DNA from: Cheiracanthium punctorium
Lineage: Eukaryota > Arthropoda > Arachnida > Araneae > Cheiracanthiidae
Direction: 5' to 3'
Assembly (NCBI GenBank): GCA_038373885.1
Contig: JAWZYV010013544.1
Span: forward strand, 1 to 64,000
Length of the DNA: 64,000 nt
Shown: piece by piece, positions 55,860 through 64,000 of the stretch
How positions within the stretch are numbered: the first letter of the stretch is position 1
How the letters are laid out: each line of letters starts with the position of its first letter
Translations under genes and position numbers: made by a program
The notes under the pieces: model-generated
The model's database searches: none
What the model was told of the DNA's origin: nothing
What the model saw: the letters and a program-made list of their open reading frames with translations, nothing else

Positions 55860-57865
55860 AAAAAGCAACTGTTTTAAAAATGAAAGGATCTTTTGTCGTC
55901 GCATGTTAATTAAATTTTTAAGAAAGGATGCATAAAAACAAAAATCTGTGTTTACATTTTCAGGAATTTCGAGCTAAATATTACCTGTTTTAGTTCGAGA
56001 GAACTCTTCAAAACAAATGGACATCTGCTACATGATTTCAATCTCTGGTGCATGCATGAAACTCAGTACTATCGTGCTTGAAGTGAAACGATTTGGTTTT
56101 GTTAAAAATTGTTTGTGTTGTTAAGGCTATGCGATACGTAAGAATCCAGAAAGTTTCACTCTTCTCGTGACCCTTTACTAGTTATAAACACAGAAAACGC
56201 CTGAGATTTACCTTCCCTGAACAACTCCAAAAAAAAGGAACACCAGAATTTTTAATTTGAAAATTTTAATTTGTTTTTCTTCTATAAATGCGTCAAACAT
56301 TAGGTCCCATGCGGCATTAAAATTCCTCATGAACGCCGAAGCTGTATGGCTTGCAGGCCTTGGTGATATGTAAAAAATAATATTCATCGAAGCTTTCGTG
56401 GAAACTCGCATGGCCAGCTCAGGCTCGGTTAGAGTTTATTCTTTATTATATTTACTTTTTTTTAAATTCTTGTGTGAATCGATACTTTTAGAACAGTTCA
56501 AAAGTTGCATGACTCTGTCTCCTTCCCCGAAAAAAAATCATTAAAGCAATCGAAATTTGACAGTAGAACAACAGTGCGCATGGGGTTTTAATTTTTTTGA
56601 TTTTAAGCCTTTAACAGTATGCGCACAGGATAAATTCGCAGGTTTAATAAGTTCAGACATTGTGATAATTTTCAACGTGAGGCATTTTTCAAAATTAATA
56701 AGTAATAGCTTTTGAGAAAAATCAGGTTGTTATGTTGGTGAGCCAGATTGTTAATATTGTCTAGAGTATTCATCATCAATTTTAAATTTAAATGCGGATA
56801 AGGGTAACACACTTGAAAAATAAAATTTTTAATAAAACATTCCAGTGATTTTCGAGTAATCGACAAAGAAAAAGATGTCGTAAATTCTTTAATAATGAGA
56901 CCTTAAAATCTCCTCTGACATGAATATAAATAACATAGAACATTTAAAACTTCACAAAACATAATGGACAATATCATGAGTACACATATTGAACTGATGT
57001 AGTTGATTAAAGGAACAAAAGACAAATAGAAAATATGCATTAACGATTTTCTTCCGAGACATAACTAACGAAGTTAAAATAATGATCAGAGGTCAAAATC
57101 TAAAAAAACCCTCTCCATTGTCAATTAATTCACTGAATAAATAAATAAATATCAGGAAAACAAAGAGCTCTGAATAACTAAAGCTATAACTGAATATCAT
57201 TTGATGTTGATTGTTTATCATGGTTTCTATCAAAGTGGACTAAATAATACAAGAGGGTATACATATATATATTTTTTTTAATTTCGGTAAATAATTTAAC
57301 AATTCACAACACCAGCAGTTTCTCTCTCATATAATTTCTGTAAGTAACCATCTGGGTGATAATATCGACACTTTGTAAAGGGTTAATATAGTAATTGAAT
57401 CCGGCAGCTATTTTAAGAATTAGTCGATATATCACTTTAAAAGCATGTAAAATGTCTAAGTAAGTTTAGTCCTGTAGCAATTACAGAGGCTATTTAGATG
57501 CATTTTTAATGAAATACAATCAAAAGTATTTGAAGCCGTAGTCAAGAATTTTCCATAAACAGTCTCTGAAAGTTAAACTTAACAATGATTCGAGAATTTA
57601 GATATCCCCCCCTGATAATTATTCTGCATGAATATATTTTCAGATCGCAACCACGCAAATGCAATGCAACAAAATAAAATACAGGAAGATCATAACTAAC
57701 GAATTGGAACTTAGTTTGATTGCATCAAATATTTTTCAAATTACTGTTTTAAATAAGAATATGTAAAAGTTTTGCCAGAAAAATGGAAAATCACTAATAG
57801 CTTAATTGTAGTAGTACACATATGGTTCTTCGAATGTGAACTCCAACTGAATGATAATACCAACT
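55860..57865. other. No gene seen; one odd open segment
   Basis: At 56411-56208 (minus) a 67-codon frame contains SPRPASHTASAFMRNFNAAW, GC-richer than its surroundings and possibly a fragment of a repeated protein; no family is assigned. The remainder is AT-rich. Confidence 0.35.
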
Positions 57866-58035
57866 GCACAACTGCGAACTTTTACGGAATGTAATTTACC
57901 AGTTTTTGTAAGCAGTATATTTTAAAAGCATATTTCTTCAATGTAACACGACCCTTGGAAGTGTTATATTGTAACTTGAAAACTATTATTTAGAAAAAGT
58001 GGTTAATTATATTCCGTTAAGTTTGGTAGCTGTGC
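57866..58035. mobile_element. 170-bp MITE, GCACARCT ends
   Basis: Left GCACAACTGCGAACTTTTAC then GGAATGTAATTTACC; right, reversed, GCACAGCTACCAAACTTAAC then GGAATATAATTAACCAC. Fragments of the same ends occur at 13036, 52373, 52480 and 58453. The GCAYAACTGC start is shared with the MITE at 61388, suggesting related mobilising enzymes. Confidence 0.75.
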
Positions 58036-59770
58036 AATTGCATCAACTCTTGTTACACATTCAGACTTGTCTATGGAACCAATTAAGCCACTACCATTGA
58101 TTACTCTGAAATCAAATAGCGTATTTGATATAAAAGCTTATGCTCCAATTAATTTATTTTCTATCTTTCTTACCAGACTTCCATTAAGAAATACAATAAA
58201 ACCTTTCAATTATTATATGACATTAAATATAGTGATTGTAGAAAACAATCAACCTTAAGAAAATAGATTTTCCTAACTGATTTAACATTAATCCCACTAA
58301 TTTAAAGTATGATATTTTCACAATAGTACAAGTTTTCCAAAGGTATTTTCAAGGTTTTGTTTTACGTTTTTATAAGCAAATCATAGTCTATAAATCTTAA
58401 TACTAATAAAATGGAAATAAAAAATATTCCCGTATCGTATTAGATGAGCAGAGCTGCCATTGCTAGCATATACAGAATATAACCAACCATCTTTTAGAAA
58501 ACAGCATTTTTTAACTTAGGAAAGAACAATACATGCCTTTCGTTTGTGGTTTTATACATAAATATTTTTAATGTATGCTGTTAACAAATGGAAGTTGCTG
58601 TTAACAAAATGTACTTGATTATCGTATATTCCGTACCCAATAGTAGTTGTGGAGGAGTATTTTTTTAATTTCATATCCGACTGAAATTTAAAAAAAAAAA
58701 AAAAAACGCGCGGTTTCAAATGCACTATCGAATCTACAATCCAAATTTCAAGAACGAAATATTTTAACTAAAAGTTAATACAGAGAAACCGAGGTATGTC
58801 CCAATTAGAACTAAAAATTATTTGACTACATTGACTATTTACATACTTTGTCTAAATCACCGAAATTCGTAATCATATTTAAATTTCAAATACTGGATTA
58901 ATAAGAAATAGCAATGAATCGTTACACATCGTACTATGAATAAGTGCAAAATTATGGAGAAATGATAATAAATTACTCGATGTATTTATTCGCTTGACGT
59001 CTTATGAGATGAATCGTAAAACAAATTTTAATATCCTCATTCCTAGCTGTTATACTTATATTGACTTAGCTATATTTTAAGAAACGTAACAGAGAACTGA
59101 AATTACTTGGGGTTTACTTTAATAAATTAAGTTTGAAAACCAAATATTGACATTGCTGAGATATAAAGGAAGACACTTTAAACAGATCACCAAGGATGTA
59201 AAAAAAAGAAACTATTTCATTTTTTCAGACATAAAAATAAATATAATTGTTTAGATAGCAAATATCTTTATTACATGCAAATATTTTTTTCCCCCCATCG
59301 TATAAGCTGTAACGTCCAAAATGTAAATTAAATGCTTTCATTTTCTTGGACAGACTATGTACATATCTTGACCATTTTTTTCTATTTTACAATATTGATC
59401 AAATGCCATACAAACGATACTGTGTTGGAGGAATAAAGCAAGTAGCGCTTTTGTTTCTAGTTGATAAACTAAACATTTATCAGGTCACGAAAATTCTTTG
59501 GACGTTTAAGAATTCAACTGTAAGGAGTGAAACGACATTTAAAGGTTCAACTTCTAGAGGTGAGAGTACATATTTAGTCCCCCAGAATGTTAAAAGCATA
59601 ACTTGACAAATTTTGTGGGTTTTTTTGGGGGGAGGGGGGAAAGGGGCTAGATTTTAACCTCTATTTCCTTTTTTGTGCTTTGTTATTAAAAAAATTCACA
59701 TGAAATGGCAGTGAAAACTAACTAAAAGTTGCAGTAATAAATCTTCCGGTAAGAGCGTAATAGTTGGTAG
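58036..59770. other. No gene seen
   Basis: A 58450-58520 fragment (CAGAGCTGCCATTGC ... AACCAACCATCTTTTAG) is a MITE end. The 86-codon open frame at 59346-59606 is not recognised. The rest is AT-rich. Confidence 0.4.
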
Positions 59771-59935
59771 CAGGGGCATAGCCAGAAATTTTTCATGGGG
59801 GGCGTTACGACTACTACAACTCACGTATATGCATACATGTGTGTGATAAGGGAGTGAAAAATATACATTTTGTATGGCAAAAAATTCCTCATGGGGGGTT
59901 ATGACCCCCATAACCCCCCCTTGGCTACGCCCCTG
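59771..59935. mobile_element. 165-bp MITE with CAGGGGC ends, second copy
   Basis: Ends CAGGGGCATAGCCAG and TTGGCTACGCCCCTG, flanked by an exact 8-bp duplication GTTGGTAG (59763-59770, 59936-59943). About nine tenths identical to the copy at 48409, so one family, recently active. Confidence 0.95.
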
Positions 59936-59964
59936 GTTGGTAGCTATTTCAAGGCGACTTTAAT

Positions 59965-60240
59965 CAACACCTCCTAGATATAGAAAGCCTTAAAACTCTT
60001 ACGTCTTTTTAATACAAAGGTTTATTCTAATTCGTTTCTTATCTATCGATTTTTTTCCCTCGAATATTTTTGTTTCATATAAATCAATTTGCTTACATTA
60101 ATTAGTTATGTCAACAATTGATAGTACAAAAATAATAATTTATTTTATTGTTAGGTATAATGTTTTCATTATGAGGGCGGAAACAAATTATTTTCTGAAT
60201 GCCAGAAATAAAATAAACTGGAAATCATGTTGTTTTGAGA
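59965..60240. mobile_element. CAGCACC-family MITE, left part
   Basis: Left end CAACACCTCCTAGATATAG and AAAGCCTTAAAACTC is close to consensus; the interior is diverged and the right end is missing. Confidence 0.55.
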
Positions 60241-60411
60241 AGAGACATTATTTATTTTATCCAACAAATCTTCTAAAATAGATGTAAATTTTTACTTTAT
60301 GAAACATTTAATACTTACTGTTTAACATAGTCGATCAAGGAAAGCAAAAATTTCAGGTCCCACCCATATTTTTCCCTGTTGCAAAAAATAAAACTCTTTC
60401 CACAATCTCTA

Positions 60412-60517
60412 AAGTTATAAATACCTTATTTTCAAAGCAAAGTTTACTGAACAGTCTGAAATAAATGGTTATTCCAATACGGGTGTTTTCATTATACATT
60501 AAGTGCAAAAGTAATTG
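60412..60517 (+). repeat. Direct repeat also at 61478-61580
   Basis: ATAAATACCTTATTTTC ... AAGTTTACTGAACAGTC ... CATTAAGTGCAAAAGTAAT recurs inside the MITE at 61388, so part of that MITE interior is duplicated here. Confidence 0.8.
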
Positions 60518-61387
60518 TACTACAACCGTCTGTTCTCTAAGTGACGTCACATAGACATGTTTTATGTAGAATTTCAAAGAAGGGAAAAACTTTATACATT
60601 AAAGTTAGTTCTTACAAATGTTAAATTGATTTTATGGTTCACTTTTCCATATTGAAGGTGAACGCAACTTTTGTGAATTTTCTCTTTTGCATAATATTAT
60701 TGTAAAATTTAAAGAATATATAGATAGATAATGTACGACTTGTATGCCTAAAGCAGTTGCCCATTCGCCCTGTTGATAACGAAGTGTTGCTACTTTAGAA
60801 GTTAATGCTCTCTCGGCTGTTTCACTCAGACTAATTACGCTCTTTTCGTTCTGGAATGAACTAATTAATTATCCAAATTACCCCTCTAATGCATAAGAAA
60901 TTCCTAAGCAAAAAATTATTTTTTTCGTTGAAATGGTGTTCTTTTAAGTCAAATAACGTAAATATAATTTTAAAAAATGGGGAAAAAATGTTATTTTTAC
61001 ATGTTTTTTCAATGGTAATACCATGAATTTAAAACACTTCTAAGCGTTAAAAATGAAACATAAAAAAAATTATTTTGTATCTAGTGAAAAAGCATATATT
61101 TTCTGACATATAAATGGCAATTATTAATTTTTTCTTCATATTAAATGTTATTAAAATAGTAAAAGCCAAGTTTCCTATATTATCATTAGAAACATGTTTT
61201 CTTTGTTAACTTTATCCATGTTGCTTCTAAAATATCTTTCATCCATTAATGCTGGCATCTGTGGACTCAAACTACTATTAATATTAATTGAAGGTGTACA
61301 ATTGTTTTATGACTTCAAAATTACATTTTGAAACATTCTTCCGCTAAAAAAAAATAGCGTTTAAAGGATGGTAGCATATATACTACC
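60518..61387. other. No gene seen
   Basis: AT-rich sequence with no supported element. Confidence 0.4.
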
Positions 61388-61660
61388 ATGGCATAACTGC
61401 GAACCTTCCAGATTTTTTCGGGAGATATCCCACCACTAATTTTTACCTATCAATTCAAAGTAAACGAAACTCTTAAGTCATAAATACCTCATTTTCGAAG
61501 CAAAAGTTTACTGAACAGTCTAAAATAAACGGTATTCCAATACGAGTGTTTTTATTATACCTTAAGTGTGAAAGTAATAAAACGCCAAAAATTTTAATTC
61601 GCAATAAAGCTGTTTAAAAATTGTGGTGAAAAAATCGGAAAGGTTAGCAACTATGCCATG
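61388..61660. mobile_element. TGCCAACT-type MITE, 273-bp copy
   Basis: CATGGCATAACTGCGAACC at the left and its imperfect reverse complement GGTTAGCAACTATGCCATG at the right (17 of 19). CGGGAGATATCCCACCAC and AAAAATTGTGGTG arms identify the family. Confidence 0.8.
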
Positions 61661-61864
61661 GGGCATCAGAGGTTCAAGCTTCATAACGCTACTCTTTTTG
61701 GGCGTGTTCAATATACCAGGGTTGAGTAAGTCAAATTCCTCAAATGGATTATGTAGAAGATTTGATGTGCTCTAAAAGACTGGAGAATATTAGAGTATAC
61801 TATGTAGCACTGCTAACATTGATATAGAAGAATAACTGGATAGCCTGCCGAAAGCTGAGAGAAA

Positions 61865-62207
61865 GGCAATTAAATTTTTTAAAAATTTATTTTAATCGTA
61901 CTCGGCCGAACTACCAATTTCAGACAGAAGTTTTTGGTTCTTTAAAGGGGTTATCACACTAGCTTAAAATTTGAGCAACTTTCTTTCCAAACAACTTTTA
62001 GACCGATTTTCTCTACCGTTATCTTGACGAAGGCAATCTCCAACCAATCCGCGCCTAGAAAGTCTGACGAAAAAGTTGTTGAAGCAGAAAGTTGCTCGGA
62101 TATTGCGCTAGTGTGATAATACCTTTAAAGAACCAAAAACTTCAGTCTGAAATTGGTAGTTTGGTCAGGTGCGATTAAAATAAATTTTAAAAAAAGTTTA
62201 ATTGTGT
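61865..62207. mobile_element. Foldback MITE, nearly all inverted repeat
   Basis: Arms 61865-61993 and 62090-62207 pair through TTTATTTTAATCG, ACTACCAATTTCAGAC, GAAGTTTTTGGTTCTTTAAA, TTATCACACTAG and GAGCAACTTTC, around a ~100-bp centre. A half copy lies at 38720. It could fold into a long stem if transcribed in the surrounding intron. Confidence 0.85.
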
Positions 62208-62477
62208 AAGGCTTTCGTTGTGTAAGTCCTCCTTTGTGGGTCGCCAGTCCCCCTCTTTTTAATATTTCGTCTGGCAACCCTGATATTAGTTTTTAAATAA
62301 GCAACAGGAGGATATACAGAAAATAAAGGAGGATGGGACGTCAATTTACGAAAAAGGAGGATATGTCTTCCTTAATGATTGCACCTGTCAATCCTACTAA
62401 AACCTGGCGTCGCGAACACGCCCTTTGTTAAAAGTTATTTAACTAGAGAGAGAGAGAAAGAGAAAAAGTAATCGGTG
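62208..62477. other. Intron or 3' flank of the minus-strand gene
   Basis: Repeat-like GGAGGATATACAGAAAATA and AAGGAGGATATGTC strings, then an AG microsatellite at 62446-62466. Read on the minus strand this would be 3' UTR or intron after the exon ending at 62478 or 62631. Confidence 0.4.
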
Positions 62478-62791
62478 TTAAACGACAATGTCGGACCAGT
62501 CCCGCCGTCCGGACATCGCCCTGCTGGTCAGCGGGCAGTTGCAGTCCGAGCTGCTGTTAGTTGTTAGCGGAGGGAAAGCATGCATCAGTGAGGGCAAGTG
62601 CAGTTTGAAGGGAGTGAAACGCCGAAGTACCGTCGGAAGGAAGATGTTGTTGTGGATGTAGGTGTTACCGGCGAAATTCTCGTCCAGGTACTCCGGGGGG
62701 AAAGCCGGGTTCCGGGCGGTTTTCTTCTTTTGCCGGTCGCCCCTCCTCCTGCGACCGAACTTCCACTGGTGGAACGCATACACCATGCTCC
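62478..62791 (-). CDS. Membrane-protein gene, juxtamembrane cytoplasmic exon
   Basis: Acceptor TTTTATTCCAG lies directly before 62791 on the minus strand. The exon continues phase 1 from the exon ending at 63903 and starts SMVYAFHQWKFGRRRRGDRQ, finishing a membrane span with a strongly basic stop-transfer segment. It goes on KKKTARNPAFPPEYLDENFA then GNTYIHNNIFLPT. Two models are possible: the frame stays open to a TAA ending at 62478 (last residues RRDWSDIVV, PDZ-ligand-like), or it splices at GTACTT after 62631 in phase 0 to the exon at 52152. The GC-rich block supports coding through to 62478. Family not recognised. Confidence 0.65.
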
Positions 62792-63902
62792 CTGGAATAA
62801 AAGAAGATTGAATTATGTGCAGAGGGCATCGATTATGCTAATCTCACCAAAGCAAGAAGAAAAAAAACTGGTGTTAAAAAAAAAAAAATAAACAAAATCT
62901 TCATAAAATAACACGCATGATAAGGTACTTATTGATAAAACGATCGTTTAAGGCAGTACAAAAGGGCCATTTCAACAAGGTTTTATCATCCGCACGAGCA
63001 GAGACCTTCTCCAATGTTTTTCTCATAATTCGACGGGGTAATACTAATGCAAAGCCTACCATACACGAAATATCACCAAACTGGCACGAAAATTCAGTCT
63101 CCGAAACAGAACCCAGATTAGTGAAATCGCAAATATTGGGTAAGAAACAGCCAAACCTAATGTTACCCAATGTGTAATTTACAGATTAATATCTCGAGAT
63201 CTAATTAACCGCTTTACATGCTACAAAGTGCAAGTTCAGTTATTTGATTCTTAGAATATAAATTCTGGACGAAATTGAATCCTAGCAAAGAAGATCGTGC
63301 AAACATACCTAACAACATGTTTAAGGAACTAATATTTAGTAAGCTTTTGAATTTGTTTAAAAGAAATAATTAGTGGATTTGTTTTTCAGTCTTGCCCTCA
63401 AAGTAAAACATTGGTTCCACGTTACCTTCATAGTACTGGCTATTCAAGAGTAAGTTTTTTTAGGACGGCAAGAGGTCAATGCTCACCCTAGGCTCACTTT
63501 TCGTACGGAGCCTTAAACAATTGTGGTCTTGTTTGAAAGAGAAATTGTCCGTAGTCTTAGAATGTCGAAAGATCAAAATTCTACGATCATTTTTTGGCGA
63601 GTTATCGTAATTTAAAAGTCAATATTTTCCCACAAAACATAAGAAACTTAAAATCTTAAGAAGATGAGATTAGTATTACTTTCGCCCCCCCCCCTCCCAT
63701 TTTTCTGCATCCATTGGTATAGGTCTCGACAACATACCTTCACCGGTTTCGGAGACTATAGCCTGACAAGTTTTTGACAGTAATGGCCTCAGGGGTTTCT
63801 ATTTTTTTAGAACAGAGAGATACAATTTCTATTTTCTAAAGTATGCATGGATTTTAAAGCATTTTTTAATGATCTCAGTGTGAAATGTAAAAATTTTCTT
63901 AC
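62792..63902 (-). other. Intron of the membrane-protein gene
   Basis: Donor GTAAGAAAAT at 63902 and acceptor TTTTATTCCAG at 62792 on the minus strand frame a 1.1-kb intron. It has no recognised transposon. Overlapping 86-89-codon open segments at 62901-63177 on both strands look like noise. A C-rich run is at 63685-63696. Confidence 0.6.
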
Positions 63903-64000
63903 CTGTAAGGAACCCCAAGAAAACCAAGGCTGCTATCAAAATTCCTGCCAACATTCCCGTAGATAGTGTAATTTTAGGCTTCCTTGGACGGTTTGAGATG
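63903..64000 (-). CDS. Membrane-protein gene, transmembrane exon (partial)
   Basis: Minus strand, cut by the window edge. The frame reads ISNRPRKPKITLSTG then MLAGILIAALVFLGFLT and ends ACA-G at a strong GTAAGA donor. The hydrophobic stretch of about 18-20 residues completes with VYAF of the next exon. Basic residues follow the span and the preceding segment is presumably extracellular, so a type I single-pass protein is inferred. Upstream exons that would name the family lie beyond position 64000. Phase 1 at the donor fits the acceptor at 62791. Confidence 0.65.

Noticed and set aside
62585..62891. Alternative open frames on both strands over the cytoplasmic exon
   Set aside because: They have no splice signals; only the minus-strand frame in phase with the transmembrane exon fits a donor/acceptor pair.
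62901..63177. Opposed 86-89-codon open frames
   Set aside because: They lie inside the inferred intron, with no family match and no supporting splice sites.
1..64000. CRISPR array, prophage or bacterial operon
   Set aside because: Repeats here are inverted-repeat transposons, tandem monomers and SINEs; no regularly spaced short direct repeats with unique spacers and no dense gene runs exist.

Overview
This is AT-rich, intron- and repeat-dominated eukaryotic DNA with no bacterial-style gene density. It carries piggyBac, mariner, hAT-type and jockey-like non-LTR sequence, tRNA-headed SINEs and many small inverted-repeat elements. That mix suggests an animal, most likely an arthropod; a chelicerate is my guess only. 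Almost every open reading frame longer than 60 codons is a transposon fragment, a low-complexity translation or noise. No CRISPR array, operon, rRNA or intact tRNA gene was seen.

Layout. Positions 1-12204 are a local tandem triplication: three units (A truncated by the window start, B of about 4.4 kb, C truncated at its end), each holding a dead piggyBac-like transposase plus shared downstream sequence. Units A and B also share a tRNA-headed SINE and pieces of a T-rich retroelement-like repeat. Unit A has gained a second, different piggyBac relic, and unit C a 448-bp inverted-repeat element. Positions 12205-18870 hold a TTAA-flanked MITE, a second copy of the 448-bp family, a jockey-like LINE 3' fragment and a 1.36-kb element with long inverted termini. 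Positions 19037-36102 are dominated by one unusual repeat family: three near-complete copies of about 1.9-2.2 kb plus one inverted copy, with relics. Each is built from diverged ~173-bp monomers plus HindIII-centred palindromes and ends in a short hairpin. A related 170-bp tandem array lies at 23636-24170. Positions 37480-38065 are a large foldback. Positions 40605-46050 contain two more copies of the T-rich repeat, one split by a SINE with a clear 10-bp target duplication. Positions 46902-49416 are a hAT-like element with an 8-bp target duplication and a nested MITE.

Host gene. The strongest non-transposon coding signal is on the minus strand at the right edge. An exon ending at 63903 encodes a membrane span, and in phase with it an exon starting at 62791 encodes a basic cytoplasmic segment. 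A further terminal-exon-like block lies at 52152-52289. Together they look like the 3' end of a single-pass membrane protein gene that continues beyond position 64000; the family is not recognised. Its proposed long intron would contain mariner, hAT-type MITE and foldback insertions.

Most notable observation. All five copies of the T-rich repeat carry a hammerhead-ribozyme-like core (CTGANGA, hairpin, GAAA, short helix III, closing helix I), well preserved in some copies and decayed in others. Helix I shows an apparent compensatory change between copies. Such ribozymes are known from the terminal repeats of Penelope-like retroelements, so these are probably non-autonomous relatives.
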